33,632 nucleotides of DNA. Origin: a virus. Below the pieces are notes generated by a model. The model was not told the origin of the DNA. It saw only the letters and a list, made by a program, of their open reading frames with translations, and searched no databases. Positions 14,011-21,788 of this stretch are shown in pieces; positions within the stretch are counted from its first letter, which is position 1; each line of letters starts with the position of its first letter. The position numbers and the translations under genes were made by a program. The DNA is taken from positions 1 through 33,632 of IMG/VR virus record IMGVR_UViG_3300028895_000274; one strand, 5' to 3'.

Positions 14011-15382
14011 CGGCTATCCTCACTTTCTCCATGTCAAACCAGCTACCACCAACCGGCGCGAGTTCAGCTTCCACTTCCAGCGGCACGATAATCCACTTCC
14101 ACGCTTCGCGTATATCCACGCACATGATTTGCTGTGCCTGCTGTAACACGAGTCCTACTTCATCCGGCTGGTAGTCGTTGACAATGGAGTCGTGTATCTG
14201 TCCTATGATGCATGACTCCATCTTCTCGCGTTTCAGCCAGCGGTTCAGTTGAATCAACGACCACAGTAGACAGTGAAATGCGCTACCTTGGATCGGCCGA
14301 TTCCACGCTTCGTTGCGCTTCATAGGTTCATAGCAACGGAAGCCGGTTAGCATATCCACGTAACCGTGTCGCAGATAGAACTTGTACAAGTCCTCACGCC
14401 ATTTGTTGTACACCGTGTAACGCTTGTGCCAGAAGTCGTGCTCCACAGCTTCGATGTGCTTCTCAAACTTCTTGTAGGTCTTGATACCCTCGTCCCGTAA
14501 GTGTTCCATCAGCGGCACACCGTCTGTTGTCACCAAGTCGCGCTTAGTGATGTCGTTCCACAGATTCTTTGCACAGTCGCGGAAGTAGTCTCCGTAGAAC
14601 TCCGGGAACACGAAACTGTTCTTGGAGCAGTCACGTATTGGTTTGTTCACCTGTCCACGCTTCAGTAGGTAACACTCTTCCGCCATGTCTCTGTGCATGT
14701 CACGCTTCGGGTCAGTGACATCAGCTATCAACGCTGGGTCGTGGTGGTAGCAGCAGGAGACCATCACTTCCAAGCGGGAGTAATCCAGTTCACCGAGACG
14801 TCCACGCTTGCGACTACGCTTGTGAACACGCGGTATGAAGCAGCGCCGGACGAGTTCAGCTTTCTCCAAGTTGCGGCGATCCATGTTCTGGAAATTGTAA
14901 TCCTCGCTACTGGAACGGTAGGTGCGCGCCGTATGTAACTGGAAGAAGGGATGCATGACACCGTTGATCGTCTCTGTCAATATGCCTTGCAGTCGTGTGC
15001 GCGTACTCACAAGTTTTTTCCACTTCGAGTAACGCTTGGTGAACGTCGTGCCTATTGCAGACAATGCCGCGTCATCCACCTTCGGCAATCCGCTCTCCGT
15101 CTCTCGTTCATAGTCGTGCTTCAGTTCGGTGAACAGCACCCGGCGCAGCTGCGTGTCACTAGCTAACTTGAACTTCTGTGCACCATAGAGACGGCGCCAC
15201 AGCTTGACTTCCGAGCAACGGTCAAGACGTTCTTCCATCACGGTAATGGCGTTGCTGAGCTCATCTACCTGTTGCTCGGCGAAGTCCACGTCTACTGTGA
15301 TACCAGTAGCTTCTACTTCAGCTAGCGTGACTACTCCGTCGTGCAGCAGCTTGTACGCGTCCTTACGTGTAGCTTTGATCAA
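14003..15382 (-). CDS. polA: family A DNA polymerase, polymerase domain only
   Basis: The 459-residue product has the three PolA motifs: A in GELDYSRLEV (catalytic Asp about 200), B/O-helix IRDCSKNSFVFPEFYGDYF (Arg250, Lys254, Tyr263-Gly264), and C in IGQIHDSIVND (HDS about 397-399). Motif C has Ser where Pol I and T7 polymerase have Glu. The 3'-5' exonuclease domain that normally precedes this module is in another gene (16092-17327), separated by an MTase gene. TTG 15382 is chosen because AGGAGG lies nine bases upstream; an in-frame TTG at 15424 has poor spacing. This is the likely replicative polymerase working with the phage clamp and SSB. Confidence 0.9.
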   Translation of the reverse strand: MIKATRKDAYKLLHDGVVTLAEVEATGITVDVDFAEQQVDELSNAITVMEERLDRCSEVKLWRRLYGAQKFKLASDTQLRRVLFTELKHDYERETESGLPKVDDAALSAIGTTFTKRYSKWKKLVSTRTRLQGILTETINGVMHPFFQLHTARTYRSSSEDYNFQNMDRRNLEKAELVRRCFIPRVHKRSRKRGRLGELDYSRLEVMVSCCYHHDPALIADVTDPKRDMHRDMAEECYLLKRGQVNKPIRDCSKNSFVFPEFYGDYFRDCAKNLWNDITKRDLVTTDGVPLMEHLRDEGIKTYKKFEKHIEAVEHDFWHKRYTVYNKWREDLYKFYLRHGYVDMLTGFRCYEPMKRNEAWNRPIQGSAFHCLLWSLIQLNRWLKREKMESCIIGQIHDSIVNDYQPDEVGLVLQQAQQIMCVDIREAWKWIIVPLEVEAELAPVGGSWFDMEKVRIADA

Positions 15383-15391
15383 TCGCAGTGT

Positions 15392-15412
15392 CCTCCTTTT
15401 CTTGAGCGCCAG
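15392..15412. repeat. 21-bp direct repeat at polymerase gene start
   Basis: This stretch matches 16104-16124 at 19 of 21 positions. It contains the AGGAGG that serves the polymerase start, and the frame through it (LALKKRR) mirrors the exonuclease C-terminus (LALKQRR). The two copies bracket the MTase gene. Confidence 0.85.
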
Positions 15413-15414
15413 CT

Positions 15415-16095
15415 TCAAAGCCAAGTTCCTATGCCGCTTCTATTGGTCTTGTACAATGAGGTCACGGAAACGTGGTTGCTGTGAAATACGGCTTCCGCAA
15501 ATGCTTTCGGTGTAAGTGAGCGTATACCAGTTTGGTTGGGACCACTCGCCTTCCAGATGTGATTCTTATCTACTGATGCCGAATTCCATCTTAGCTTACG
15601 TATCTTTGCAGGCATGCGGAAGCCGTTCCCAACCCATAGGCATGTGTTCTTGCTGTATGTGTCACCAAATTCGTACGGGTGAAATGTAAAATCAGGTGGG
15701 CGCATGTGCCGACTAAGTGCACCGACAGGATTCTCCAGCATGTAAGGAGCCCCGGACCAACTCGCCATTATTTCACACGCAAGGAATAACTCCATACAAT
15801 CCATGAGTAAGCGATTCCCTTTGGTTAGAAAGTCCCTTCTGCCAGCATTGCTGACGTGTGTGCATGGGGGAAACGCAAAGAATATCCCTACGTGGCGAGA
15901 CATATGCCTTGGTAAGATAAAGCTGCGTGCGTCCCCCCATAAGTAAGTCACATTCCCTTCACGTCGTGGTTTCCTTATGCTGTGCCGTATGTCCACACAA
16001 ACACAAGGAAAACCAGCATCGGCCCAAGGCATGACCATAACGCCGCTGAAATCGCAGAAGGACACTACGTATGGTAGTGTATGCTTTGTCCTCAT
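15415..16095 (-). CDS. C5-cytosine-methyltransferase-like protein (short)
   Basis: The 226-residue product has a SAM-binding Rossmann start with a VSFCDFSGVMVMPWADAGF motif I, VCVDI motif II, the catalytic-loop-like FAFPPCTHVSNAG (Cys78) and MLENPVG (Glu121), corresponding to C5-MTase motifs IV and VI. It is shorter than typical C5-MTases, with no clear target-recognition domain or motif VIII. It could methylate cytosine or be a divergent enzyme of the same fold. Codon use looks more AT-rich than the neighbours. It lies between the two parts of PolA, overlaps the exonuclease stop (ATGA), uses that gene's AAAGGAGG as ribosome binding site, and ends RSGIGTWL, sharing a C-terminal pattern with three neighbours. 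Confidence 0.75.
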   Translation of the reverse strand: MRTKHTLPYVVSFCDFSGVMVMPWADAGFPCVCVDIRHSIRKPRREGNVTYLWGDARSFILPRHMSRHVGIFFAFPPCTHVSNAGRRDFLTKGNRLLMDCMELFLACEIMASWSGAPYMLENPVGALSRHMRPPDFTFHPYEFGDTYSKNTCLWVGNGFRMPAKIRKLRWNSASVDKNHIWKASGPNQTGIRSLTPKAFAEAVFHSNHVSVTSLYKTNRSGIGTWL

Positions 16096-17327
16096 TTCAA
16101 CTGCCTCCTTTGCTTGAGCGCTAGCCGGTATTCCAGCAACGAGTCCATGCCATTGTAGAGAAGTAACTCATCCATATCCACTTTGTCTATGCGATTGAAA
16201 GCGTTCGCACCACCCGGTCCTCGGCTTTCCAAGTATGGCTCGATATGGCTGGAGTAGTCCAGTATACCGAACTGAACGTAGGCTTGAAACTTGAGTCCTG
16301 TGATACCAGACCGGTTGTCCAGTACATGAGAAGCTACCATTGAATCCCATACCCATCCACGTACTCTCGTCCCGAGACAGACCCGGCTCCACGCTTCCTC
16401 AAACTTCAGGTTCTGTGCAATCTTCTTGATATGCCTGTCGCGAAGCAGGCGGACGAAGGCACTCTCGACAGCGTGGGTCATAGGAAAGGCTACGGCTTTC
16501 GTTTTCGAGTATGCTACAGACGCACTCACGATCCTGTGCCCATCCCTGTGCGGCTTCAGCCCGGTTGTCTCATAGTCAAACGCGATAACCTTCGGCCGTC
16601 TCTTGTCCACGAGCCACGTTAGGAAGCGGACAACCCGGTCTTCGTCACGGATAATCCTCACGCATTCACGCTCGTCCTCCCATGCCGGCAGTGGTTTGTC
16701 CACCAACTTGAGAGCACGCTCCAAGTCCTGGCTGAATATCGTGGCGGCACCCGGTGGACTGCTACTGCGAATGATGTAAGCCGGGTGAAATAGCGGACAT
16801 ACCCATGCGTTGACTTCCCTGTCCGGGATATGCCATCCACGCCAGCGGCTGATACCTCGCAGATTACGCTTCCATCTGTGACCCAGGAAGCAATCCACGG
16901 CGATCCCACCAAACAGTAGGATGACGTGCGGCTGGAATTCATTGATTACCTTCCACGTATGTGGCCGGCAAGCCTCCAGTTCCACCCGCGTTGGCTTGCG
17001 GTTGTCTGGCGGACGACAGTTTATCGCGTTCAGTTTGATGCAGTCGCGATCCAAGTCAAACCCAATCGAACGCATCTCCCTACGGACAAGCCTGCCGCTC
17101 TTGCCTACAAGTTGAACACCACGCTCGTCCTCCACGCGACCGGGAGCCTCCGCAATCACCAGCACCTTGCGCTTGCCTTCGCCGGATGGTTTCATGTTTG
17201 GTGACTCGCATGTACGGAACAGCTTGCAGTCTACCCGGCATAGCTTCTTGCGCCGGTTGGTGTTGCGATGCCGTGGCGATGCCGTGGTGTTCTTTTCCGG
17301 CCAAAAGAAGAACTGCGTGTTGGTCAT
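16092..17327 (-). CDS. uracil-DNA glycosylase superfamily / 3'-5' exonuclease fusion
   Basis: The 411-residue product has two domains. Residues 25-210 are a family 4/5-type uracil-DNA glycosylase: IAEAPGRVEDERG (60-70), LNAINCRPPDNRKP, LLFGGIA and LFHPAYIIRS. Cys at 30, 34 or 40, 104 and 120 could hold the family's 4Fe-4S cluster. Residues 240-411 are a DnaQ/PolA proofreading exonuclease: IAFDYETTG (Asp251, Glu253), QNLKFEEAW (Glu in place of the exo II Asp), WDSMVASHVLD, and YNGMDSLLEY (Tyr391, Asp395). It ends at LALKQRRQLK, where the polymerase domain would continue in related phages. The glycosylase may act as a uracil or modified-base sensor at the fork; that is inference. Confidence 0.88.
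   Translation of the reverse strand: MTNTQFFFWPEKNTTASPRHRNTNRRKKLCRVDCKLFRTCESPNMKPSGEGKRKVLVIAEAPGRVEDERGVQLVGKSGRLVRREMRSIGFDLDRDCIKLNAINCRPPDNRKPTRVELEACRPHTWKVINEFQPHVILLFGGIAVDCFLGHRWKRNLRGISRWRGWHIPDREVNAWVCPLFHPAYIIRSSSPPGAATIFSQDLERALKLVDKPLPAWEDERECVRIIRDEDRVVRFLTWLVDKRRPKVIAFDYETTGLKPHRDGHRIVSASVAYSKTKAVAFPMTHAVESAFVRLLRDRHIKKIAQNLKFEEAWSRVCLGTRVRGWVWDSMVASHVLDNRSGITGLKFQAYVQFGILDYSSHIEPYLESRGPGGANAFNRIDKVDMDELLLYNGMDSLLEYRLALKQRRQLK
16104..16124. repeat. 21-bp direct repeat at exonuclease gene end
   Basis: Partner of 15392-15412 (19 of 21 identical). On the minus strand it encodes the last residues of the exonuclease and supplies the AAAGGAGG for the MTase start. Confidence 0.85.
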
Positions 17328-17344
17328 ACGAACTCCCGTATACC
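17324..17344. repeat. 21-bp direct repeat at end of GT-A gene
   Basis: This stretch matches 18172-18192 at 19 of 21 positions. On the minus strand it encodes GIREFV-stop and includes the ATG of the glycosylase/exonuclease gene in the overlap. Confidence 0.85.
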
Positions 17345-18175
17345 CTTATGACGTTGCCGTTTACCGTGTTCCGCTAGCTTCTTCCACGCGACTTTGATGT
17401 TTGCTACGTGAACCTTACCGTCCTCCGCTACCGGGAATCCCGGCCATGCGCTTGGATTGTTGGTCTTCTCCGTGACGGTGACGTAGTCCGGATACTTGTC
17501 AGCCAGATACTGGCATACCTTCTCCAGCAGCGCCGGTGTCCTGTAACGCGAGACACCACCGGTTACGTTGATGGTCTGATCAAATGCGTGAGCCATCAAC
17601 ACGTAGGTATCGTATCCCTTGGAGAGTAGTTGGATGTTAATGTAATGCTGATGCAGCAGCCAAGGTTCGAAGTCGCTCATTACGCAACCCTCGCGTACGT
17701 AGGCTTCACGATTGAGCACAAAGCATGAGCCTATCGCGCCGGGTGACAGCACGTCCTTGTCCTTGCTCAATCCGTTGACGAACGTGTGGCTAATGCCGAT
17801 AGCTCCGACGTTCTTCTTGCGTGTAAACCGCGCAACCAGCGATAGCATACGTGACATGTCTTCGTGCGTGGAGTTCCTCAGCTTACCGTCTGCACCGCGT
17901 GTCTTGAACACCAAGTCATCGTCCATGATGAACACGAAGGGCACCCGCGCCGTCTGCATCACCCAGTGTCGCTGTGAAGATACATACGGTGGCACGTCCG
18001 CCGGCATAGCAATGACATCCCATCCCTTGCACGTCGCGTAGTAGTCGCGTGCCTCGTTACGTGGAACGACAACTGCCGTAGAGCGTCGCCAGTTGCGCGG
18101 TAACTGTTCAAGAGTTACCACGCGGTCTGCCCGGCGCGACGAGTTGATGAATATCTGTATGGTGTTTGCATTCAT
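17324..18175 (-). CDS. GT-A glycosyltransferase, TET-associated (TAGT) type
   Basis: The 283-residue product starts IQIFINSSRRADRVVTLEQL, continues VVVPRNEARDYY and has the metal-binding FVFIMDDDLVF (Asp85-87). This layout is that of GT-A glycosyltransferases, in particular the TET/JBP-associated group known from phages, which put sugars on hydroxymethylated pyrimidines in DNA. Later GSCFVLNREAYV and EPWLLHQHYINIQLL are consistent with an acceptor/catalytic region. No TET-like gene is in the window. It overlaps both neighbours by ATGA and ends HKGIREFV, nearly the same as the end of the preceding radical SAM protein. Family placement is probable; the DNA substrate is inferred. Confidence 0.75.
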   Translation of the reverse strand: MNANTIQIFINSSRRADRVVTLEQLPRNWRRSTAVVVPRNEARDYYATCKGWDVIAMPADVPPYVSSQRHWVMQTARVPFVFIMDDDLVFKTRGADGKLRNSTHEDMSRMLSLVARFTRKKNVGAIGISHTFVNGLSKDKDVLSPGAIGSCFVLNREAYVREGCVMSDFEPWLLHQHYINIQLLSKGYDTYVLMAHAFDQTINVTGGVSRYRTPALLEKVCQYLADKYPDYVTVTEKTNNPSAWPGFPVAEDGKVHVANIKVAWKKLAEHGKRQRHKGIREFV

Positions 18176-18192
18176 ACGAAGTCCCGTATTCC
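18172..18192. repeat. 21-bp direct repeat at start of GT-A gene
   Basis: Partner of 17324-17344 (19 of 21 identical). It encodes GIRDFV-stop of the SPASM protein and includes the ATG of the GT-A gene. Confidence 0.85.
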
Positions 18193-19179
18193 TTTCCGTC
18201 GCTTGTAGTATTCCCCTGCGTGGAACGGGTCACCGCTACCACGATTGTGGGTGATCCATACTTCCTCCAGTTTCTTGAGCGCGTTCTTGGTGCGCGGCCA
18301 TGGTTCTGGTAACAGACCAAGACGGAACCCTCCGTTGTAGTCACAGCGATAGCAAGGCACGAATGACCGGTTACCTGAAGACAGTAGCTTACGCGCTGCG
18401 CCGAAAAGTTCACCGTTCCAGATCTCTTCGAGTGAGCCGCTGGTCGGGAATGACCCCATGATGCACTCGTGTCTCCAGTCCAGACAGCATACCGGGATCG
18501 TTCCGTCGTGGTGCACGACGATCTCGCGGAAGGGGCGCGAACACTTCTTCTGAAGTGGTGCACGCAGTGGCTCCACACCATACTTGTGCTTCAGTACTTT
18601 GGCGTTCGCGTTGCCTGCGTGGTTCAGTATCTTGCGCGCAGCGCGTTTACCGGACTCCGCTCCAAGGTTCCGCATCAGCACAATCACGCGCACGTGCTGG
18701 TTGTGGTAGTGATAGGGATTGAAGCTGTGCCGGTAGTAGTCATAGACCTGTATCGTGTTGTCGATTGCCTTGGCTTCTTTCGCCAGTTCCACCGTCTCTT
18801 CCTGGTGTGAGTACATGTCCAGGATCAGTATGTTCAGCCCATCCGCGAACAGTTGCGCTACATACCCGGCGCCACACTTACGCGGCACAATACCGTTACT
18901 GGTCAGTTGGAGTTGGGCCTGCGGTAAGTTTGCCCGGAACGCAATAATCGGCATCGCAAGATTGTGGAACAGCGTAGGCTCTCCGTGCATAGCGAACTCC
19001 ACCCGCTTCCGGTCAAATCCCTTCCACTTCCCCAGCCCTACAGCCAACTCAGTTACTAGTTCCAGCGGCATCAACTTTGGCTTCCGCGCCTGCTTTCCCA
19101 GCGAGTGAATTCCACAGAAGTCACAGCACCGGTTGCATCCCTGTACAAGTTCCACTTGGATGTTGTTCGGTAATGGCAT
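18172..19179 (-). CDS. radical SAM enzyme with SPASM domain
   Basis: The 335-residue product has the radical SAM cluster motif QGCNRCCDFCGIHS (Cys15, 19, 22; CxxxCxxC), the SAM-contact FAMHGEPTLF and LQLTSNGI, and a C-terminal SPASM-type cysteine set: KKCSRPF, IPVCCLDW, ECIMGSF and PCYRCDYN (about 213, 231, 232, 239, 276, 279) for auxiliary Fe-S clusters. The SPASM layout is typical of enzymes modifying peptides or other large substrates. Here the gene is coupled to two glycosyltransferases, so a role in making or attaching a DNA modification is inferred. ATG 19179 has GAGGTGAACA upstream. It ends RRKGIRDFV. Confidence 0.85.
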   Translation of the reverse strand: MPLPNNIQVELVQGCNRCCDFCGIHSLGKQARKPKLMPLELVTELAVGLGKWKGFDRKRVEFAMHGEPTLFHNLAMPIIAFRANLPQAQLQLTSNGIVPRKCGAGYVAQLFADGLNILILDMYSHQEETVELAKEAKAIDNTIQVYDYYRHSFNPYHYHNQHVRVIVLMRNLGAESGKRAARKILNHAGNANAKVLKHKYGVEPLRAPLQKKCSRPFREIVVHHDGTIPVCCLDWRHECIMGSFPTSGSLEEIWNGELFGAARKLLSSGNRSFVPCYRCDYNGGFRLGLLPEPWPRTKNALKKLEEVWITHNRGSGDPFHAGEYYKRRKGIRDFV

Positions 19180-19187
19180 TGTTCACC

Positions 19188-20216
19188 TCACAGCCAACGG
19201 TTGATACCAGTGTTTCCTGAGGCGTCCTGAACGGATGCTGAGCCGTCCTGCCAGGACTGGAACAGGGACTTATACGTTTTCCCGATGCGACGGTGTGAGT
19301 GGGCATGCAGGATACTCTCGTACCGAGGTCCGTTGTCCGTGTCTTCCCAGTCCTTACGTGCCCGGCGCACAGCCTGCCGCAGTTCCTTGGCTGTGGAGAC
19401 CGCGATGTAATGATCCCCCGGCTTCAGTTCATCCTTGGAACCTGTCGCCCATCCCGCGTTGCAGATGAGCGTGAGACCGTAGTCCATTGCTTCAAGGAAC
19501 GTGTACTGCGTGCCGCCTCCGTCCATGTGAATCGTGGACATGTCCACAAGCGCACACGCACCGGGATAGACATCGGCTGGTGTCTTGAAGCTGCCCTTGT
19601 AACAATCCATCTTGCGAATCCCGCCCAGTTCTTCGTAGTCGTAAATGTGATTGACATAGCCGGTGTGTATCTCCACTCCACAGTCCGCGTCCAGTATCAG
19701 CTTGGTGTTCTTGTCGAAGTCCACCCGGCTGGTTGCCACCACACGGTTACCGGACAGTATCCCGTCACTCTCGCGCTTGTACGGATGCAGCACCACCTGT
19801 CGATGCTGGAGGAACTGCGAACAGTCTGCCCGGGCAACACTGTCCCGGATGAACACGAACAGAGCCGTGCGCGAAATAAGAGACAGCCAGCGCCGGGTCT
19901 TCTTCTTGCGAATCTCCGTAGGGTCGTGGATTGTCACCACCAACCTGTGCTCCCGCGACAGTGACCGCAACGTTTCCAGTATGGGATCCGGTGTCTTTTC
20001 ACATACGGCATTGTCCAAGTGAACGACGTCGTACTCGTCGAGCTGATCCGCGCTTTCCAGCACGTCAACCCACTTACTCGCGCCGGCAGGCTTATCCACG
20101 CTCAGCGAGTGAACGTCGATGCCCTTCGTTGCCTCCAGTGCATGTAGCATGTGGCGCTTGTACGTAGGCCAGCCTCCGTACTGACACCACCGTAAACTCA
20201 ACAGTCCTACCTTCAC
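19188..20216 (-). CDS. GT-B glycosyltransferase (GT4-like)
   Basis: GTG 20216 has GGAGGAAGCT upstream and overlaps the 51-residue gene's stop (GTGA). The 342-residue product has an N-terminal Rossmann half (KVGLLSLRWCQYGGWPTYKRH, DVVHLDNAV, LVVTIHDP) and a nucleotide-sugar-binding C-terminal half with MDGGGTQYTFLEAMDYGLTLI, the GT4-type loop before the Glu-x-x-x region. It ends in a helix and the tail NTGINRWL. In phages such enzymes glycosylate modified bases or, less often, host surface or tail proteins. Its coupling to radical SAM and TAGT-type genes favours DNA. The sugar donor cannot be read from sequence. Confidence 0.8.
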   Translation of the reverse strand: MKVGLLSLRWCQYGGWPTYKRHMLHALEATKGIDVHSLSVDKPAGASKWVDVLESADQLDEYDVVHLDNAVCEKTPDPILETLRSLSREHRLVVTIHDPTEIRKKKTRRWLSLISRTALFVFIRDSVARADCSQFLQHRQVVLHPYKRESDGILSGNRVVATSRVDFDKNTKLILDADCGVEIHTGYVNHIYDYEELGGIRKMDCYKGSFKTPADVYPGACALVDMSTIHMDGGGTQYTFLEAMDYGLTLICNAGWATGSKDELKPGDHYIAVSTAKELRQAVRRARKDWEDTDNGPRYESILHAHSHRRIGKTYKSLFQSWQDGSASVQDASGNTGINRWL

Positions 20217-20368
20217 AGCTTCCTCCTTACCCAGAGCGGACCGACCCGCAGCGCCCACTTGTATGGTGCGGCCGCGTCACGCACCGGGTCACGTTTCCAT
20301 ATAGACACCCGCCAGTTGTGCCATCCCAACCAGACGATGTCACCTACCACTAAGTATAATACCTTCAT
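20213..20368 (-). CDS. small hypothetical protein
   Basis: ATG 20368 lies inside the end of the SplB-like gene (29-base overlap) and the stop overlaps the GT-B start (GTGA). The 51-residue product is Trp-rich and basic (MKVLYLVVGDIVWLGWHNWR ... LRVGPLWVRRKL), possibly a small beta barrel (SH3/KOW-like turn VVGDIVWLGW). Family unknown. The ribosome binding site, GAGGAG, is 12 bases away, a little far. Confidence 0.5.
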   Translation of the reverse strand: MKVLYLVVGDIVWLGWHNWRVSIWKRDPVRDAAAPYKWALRVGPLWVRRKL

Positions 20369-21788
20369 CCAACCAGCGCTCCTCGTACTCGGATGGTGCG
20401 TACCTGAACCGCAAGTTGCCGTCGTTGTCCAATCCGACCGGTAACAGCTTTCCATGGAAGTAGTTCCGTGGATTCGCTGGACTGCGTAGGTTGTTCCACT
20501 GTTCCTGTAGTAGCAAGCGGAACGTAAGGTTCGCCCGGTCAGCTTCGCAGCGACTGGACAGACCTACAGCCAAGTTCATGTATGCGCGTGTTCCCTCGTT
20601 CAGGTATGGGACGTCGTCCGGGTATACCTCGTTGAACGTCAGGTACTGGGGTTCACCCGTCTCGTGATACTTGCGCCGGCACTCCTTCAGGTGAAACGTA
20701 AGCTGATGCCGCGTCCAGTTCTCGACTCCCCGGTTGTTAGGGAAGTCGTCCGGCATACCGCAACAGGAACCGCTCATGTTCAGTTCCTTGAAGTCAGGGT
20801 CGCTGCAGGCAAATACCAGATCGTTCTCGACACAGAACTCGTACACTGTCCTGACGTGTTGTTCCTTCACCAACCTGTTCAGTCTCATGTAACCGCCACG
20901 TTCGCTTGGACTGAGCCGTTTGAAGTAGGACTGCAGGTCGTCAACGCCGACCAGCTTCGCAATCCACTCGTACCGTTCCCGCATACCAGTGTTACACCGC
21001 ATGTCCATAGCGAAGAACTCCATGGAGACCGCACGTATGCCGGCTTCAAGCGAACGCTCCAGTAAACTTTCGATGCCGTGTTCGCTGATGCCGATGATGT
21101 ATGGTCGCAGTCGCAGGATTGTCCAGTACCCCATCGCGCTCAGCCGTCGGATGGCTTCAATGCGCTTGGAAGGTGACGGCACACCGATCTCCACCAGCTT
21201 TGCTTTCTCGTCGTCGCCGGTGATAATAGACACTTGGAACGCGAAGTTCTGTTGATCCGCGTATCGCTCGAACGTGCGGAGGTACTGCTTCTTGAATACC
21301 GTTCCTCCCTTGAAGCTGAACAGACACGGATAGTCCATCTCCCCCAGCGCGTCTATCAACTTGAGACCATCGCGGTTCGCTGCTTCAAACTGGCAGAACG
21401 GGTCAGCCAACCCACCCCAGTGCAGCAGGAACTTGTTCTCATAGAAGAGACGGTACATCACGCGGCCGAGACCGCCCTTCGTCCCGCGTCCCTGCATGTT
21501 AGCAATCATCTTGTCCACGTTCACGGACTTCAACGTGATCTCCCGGATGGCGGGATTGTTCGACTTGAAGAAGTACGCGAAGCAGTACAGACATCCAAGG
21601 CTACAGTAGTTGTACTGGTCGAACGTCAGCGGCATGGAACAGTCCGGTATCTCCGAACTGATCCGCGGGGACAGGTACTTACCTGTGCCGGGTCCGCACT
21701 GACACCCGGCGTTTCCTTCCACCCACGCGCGACTTTCCCTTACGATATCTTCGCTTAGCGAAAGTGAACATTTGCGCTTCGTCCTCAT
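20340..21788 (-). CDS. radical SAM enzyme, SplB/DNA-photolyase-like (COG1533 type)
   Basis: The 482-residue product has a radical SAM motif YNYCSLGCLYCFAYFF (Cys62, 66, 69). It is followed by the layout of the spore-photoproduct-lyase-like group: HWGGLADPFCQFEA in the place of the G-T-x-T-D-P-Y-Q motif, VSIITGD, VPSPSKRIEAIRRLSAMGY and RPYIIGI. Extra cysteines (about 29 and 31, and MSGSCCGMPDD) may hold another metal. Spore photoproduct lyase acts on thymine in DNA, so a nucleic-acid substrate is plausible but not shown. It is longer than typical members, with about 150 additional C-terminal residues. The start at ATG 21788 overlaps the previous gene by 110 bases; no better in-frame start was seen. 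Confidence 0.82.
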   Translation of the reverse strand: MRTKRKCSLSLSEDIVRESRAWVEGNAGCQCGPGTGKYLSPRISSEIPDCSMPLTFDQYNYCSLGCLYCFAYFFKSNNPAIREITLKSVNVDKMIANMQGRGTKGGLGRVMYRLFYENKFLLHWGGLADPFCQFEAANRDGLKLIDALGEMDYPCLFSFKGGTVFKKQYLRTFERYADQQNFAFQVSIITGDDEKAKLVEIGVPSPSKRIEAIRRLSAMGYWTILRLRPYIIGISEHGIESLLERSLEAGIRAVSMEFFAMDMRCNTGMRERYEWIAKLVGVDDLQSYFKRLSPSERGGYMRLNRLVKEQHVRTVYEFCVENDLVFACSDPDFKELNMSGSCCGMPDDFPNNRGVENWTRHQLTFHLKECRRKYHETGEPQYLTFNEVYPDDVPYLNEGTRAYMNLAVGLSSRCEADRANLTFRLLLQEQWNNLRSPANPRNYFHGKLLPVGLDNDGNLRFRYAPSEYEERWLDEGIILSGR

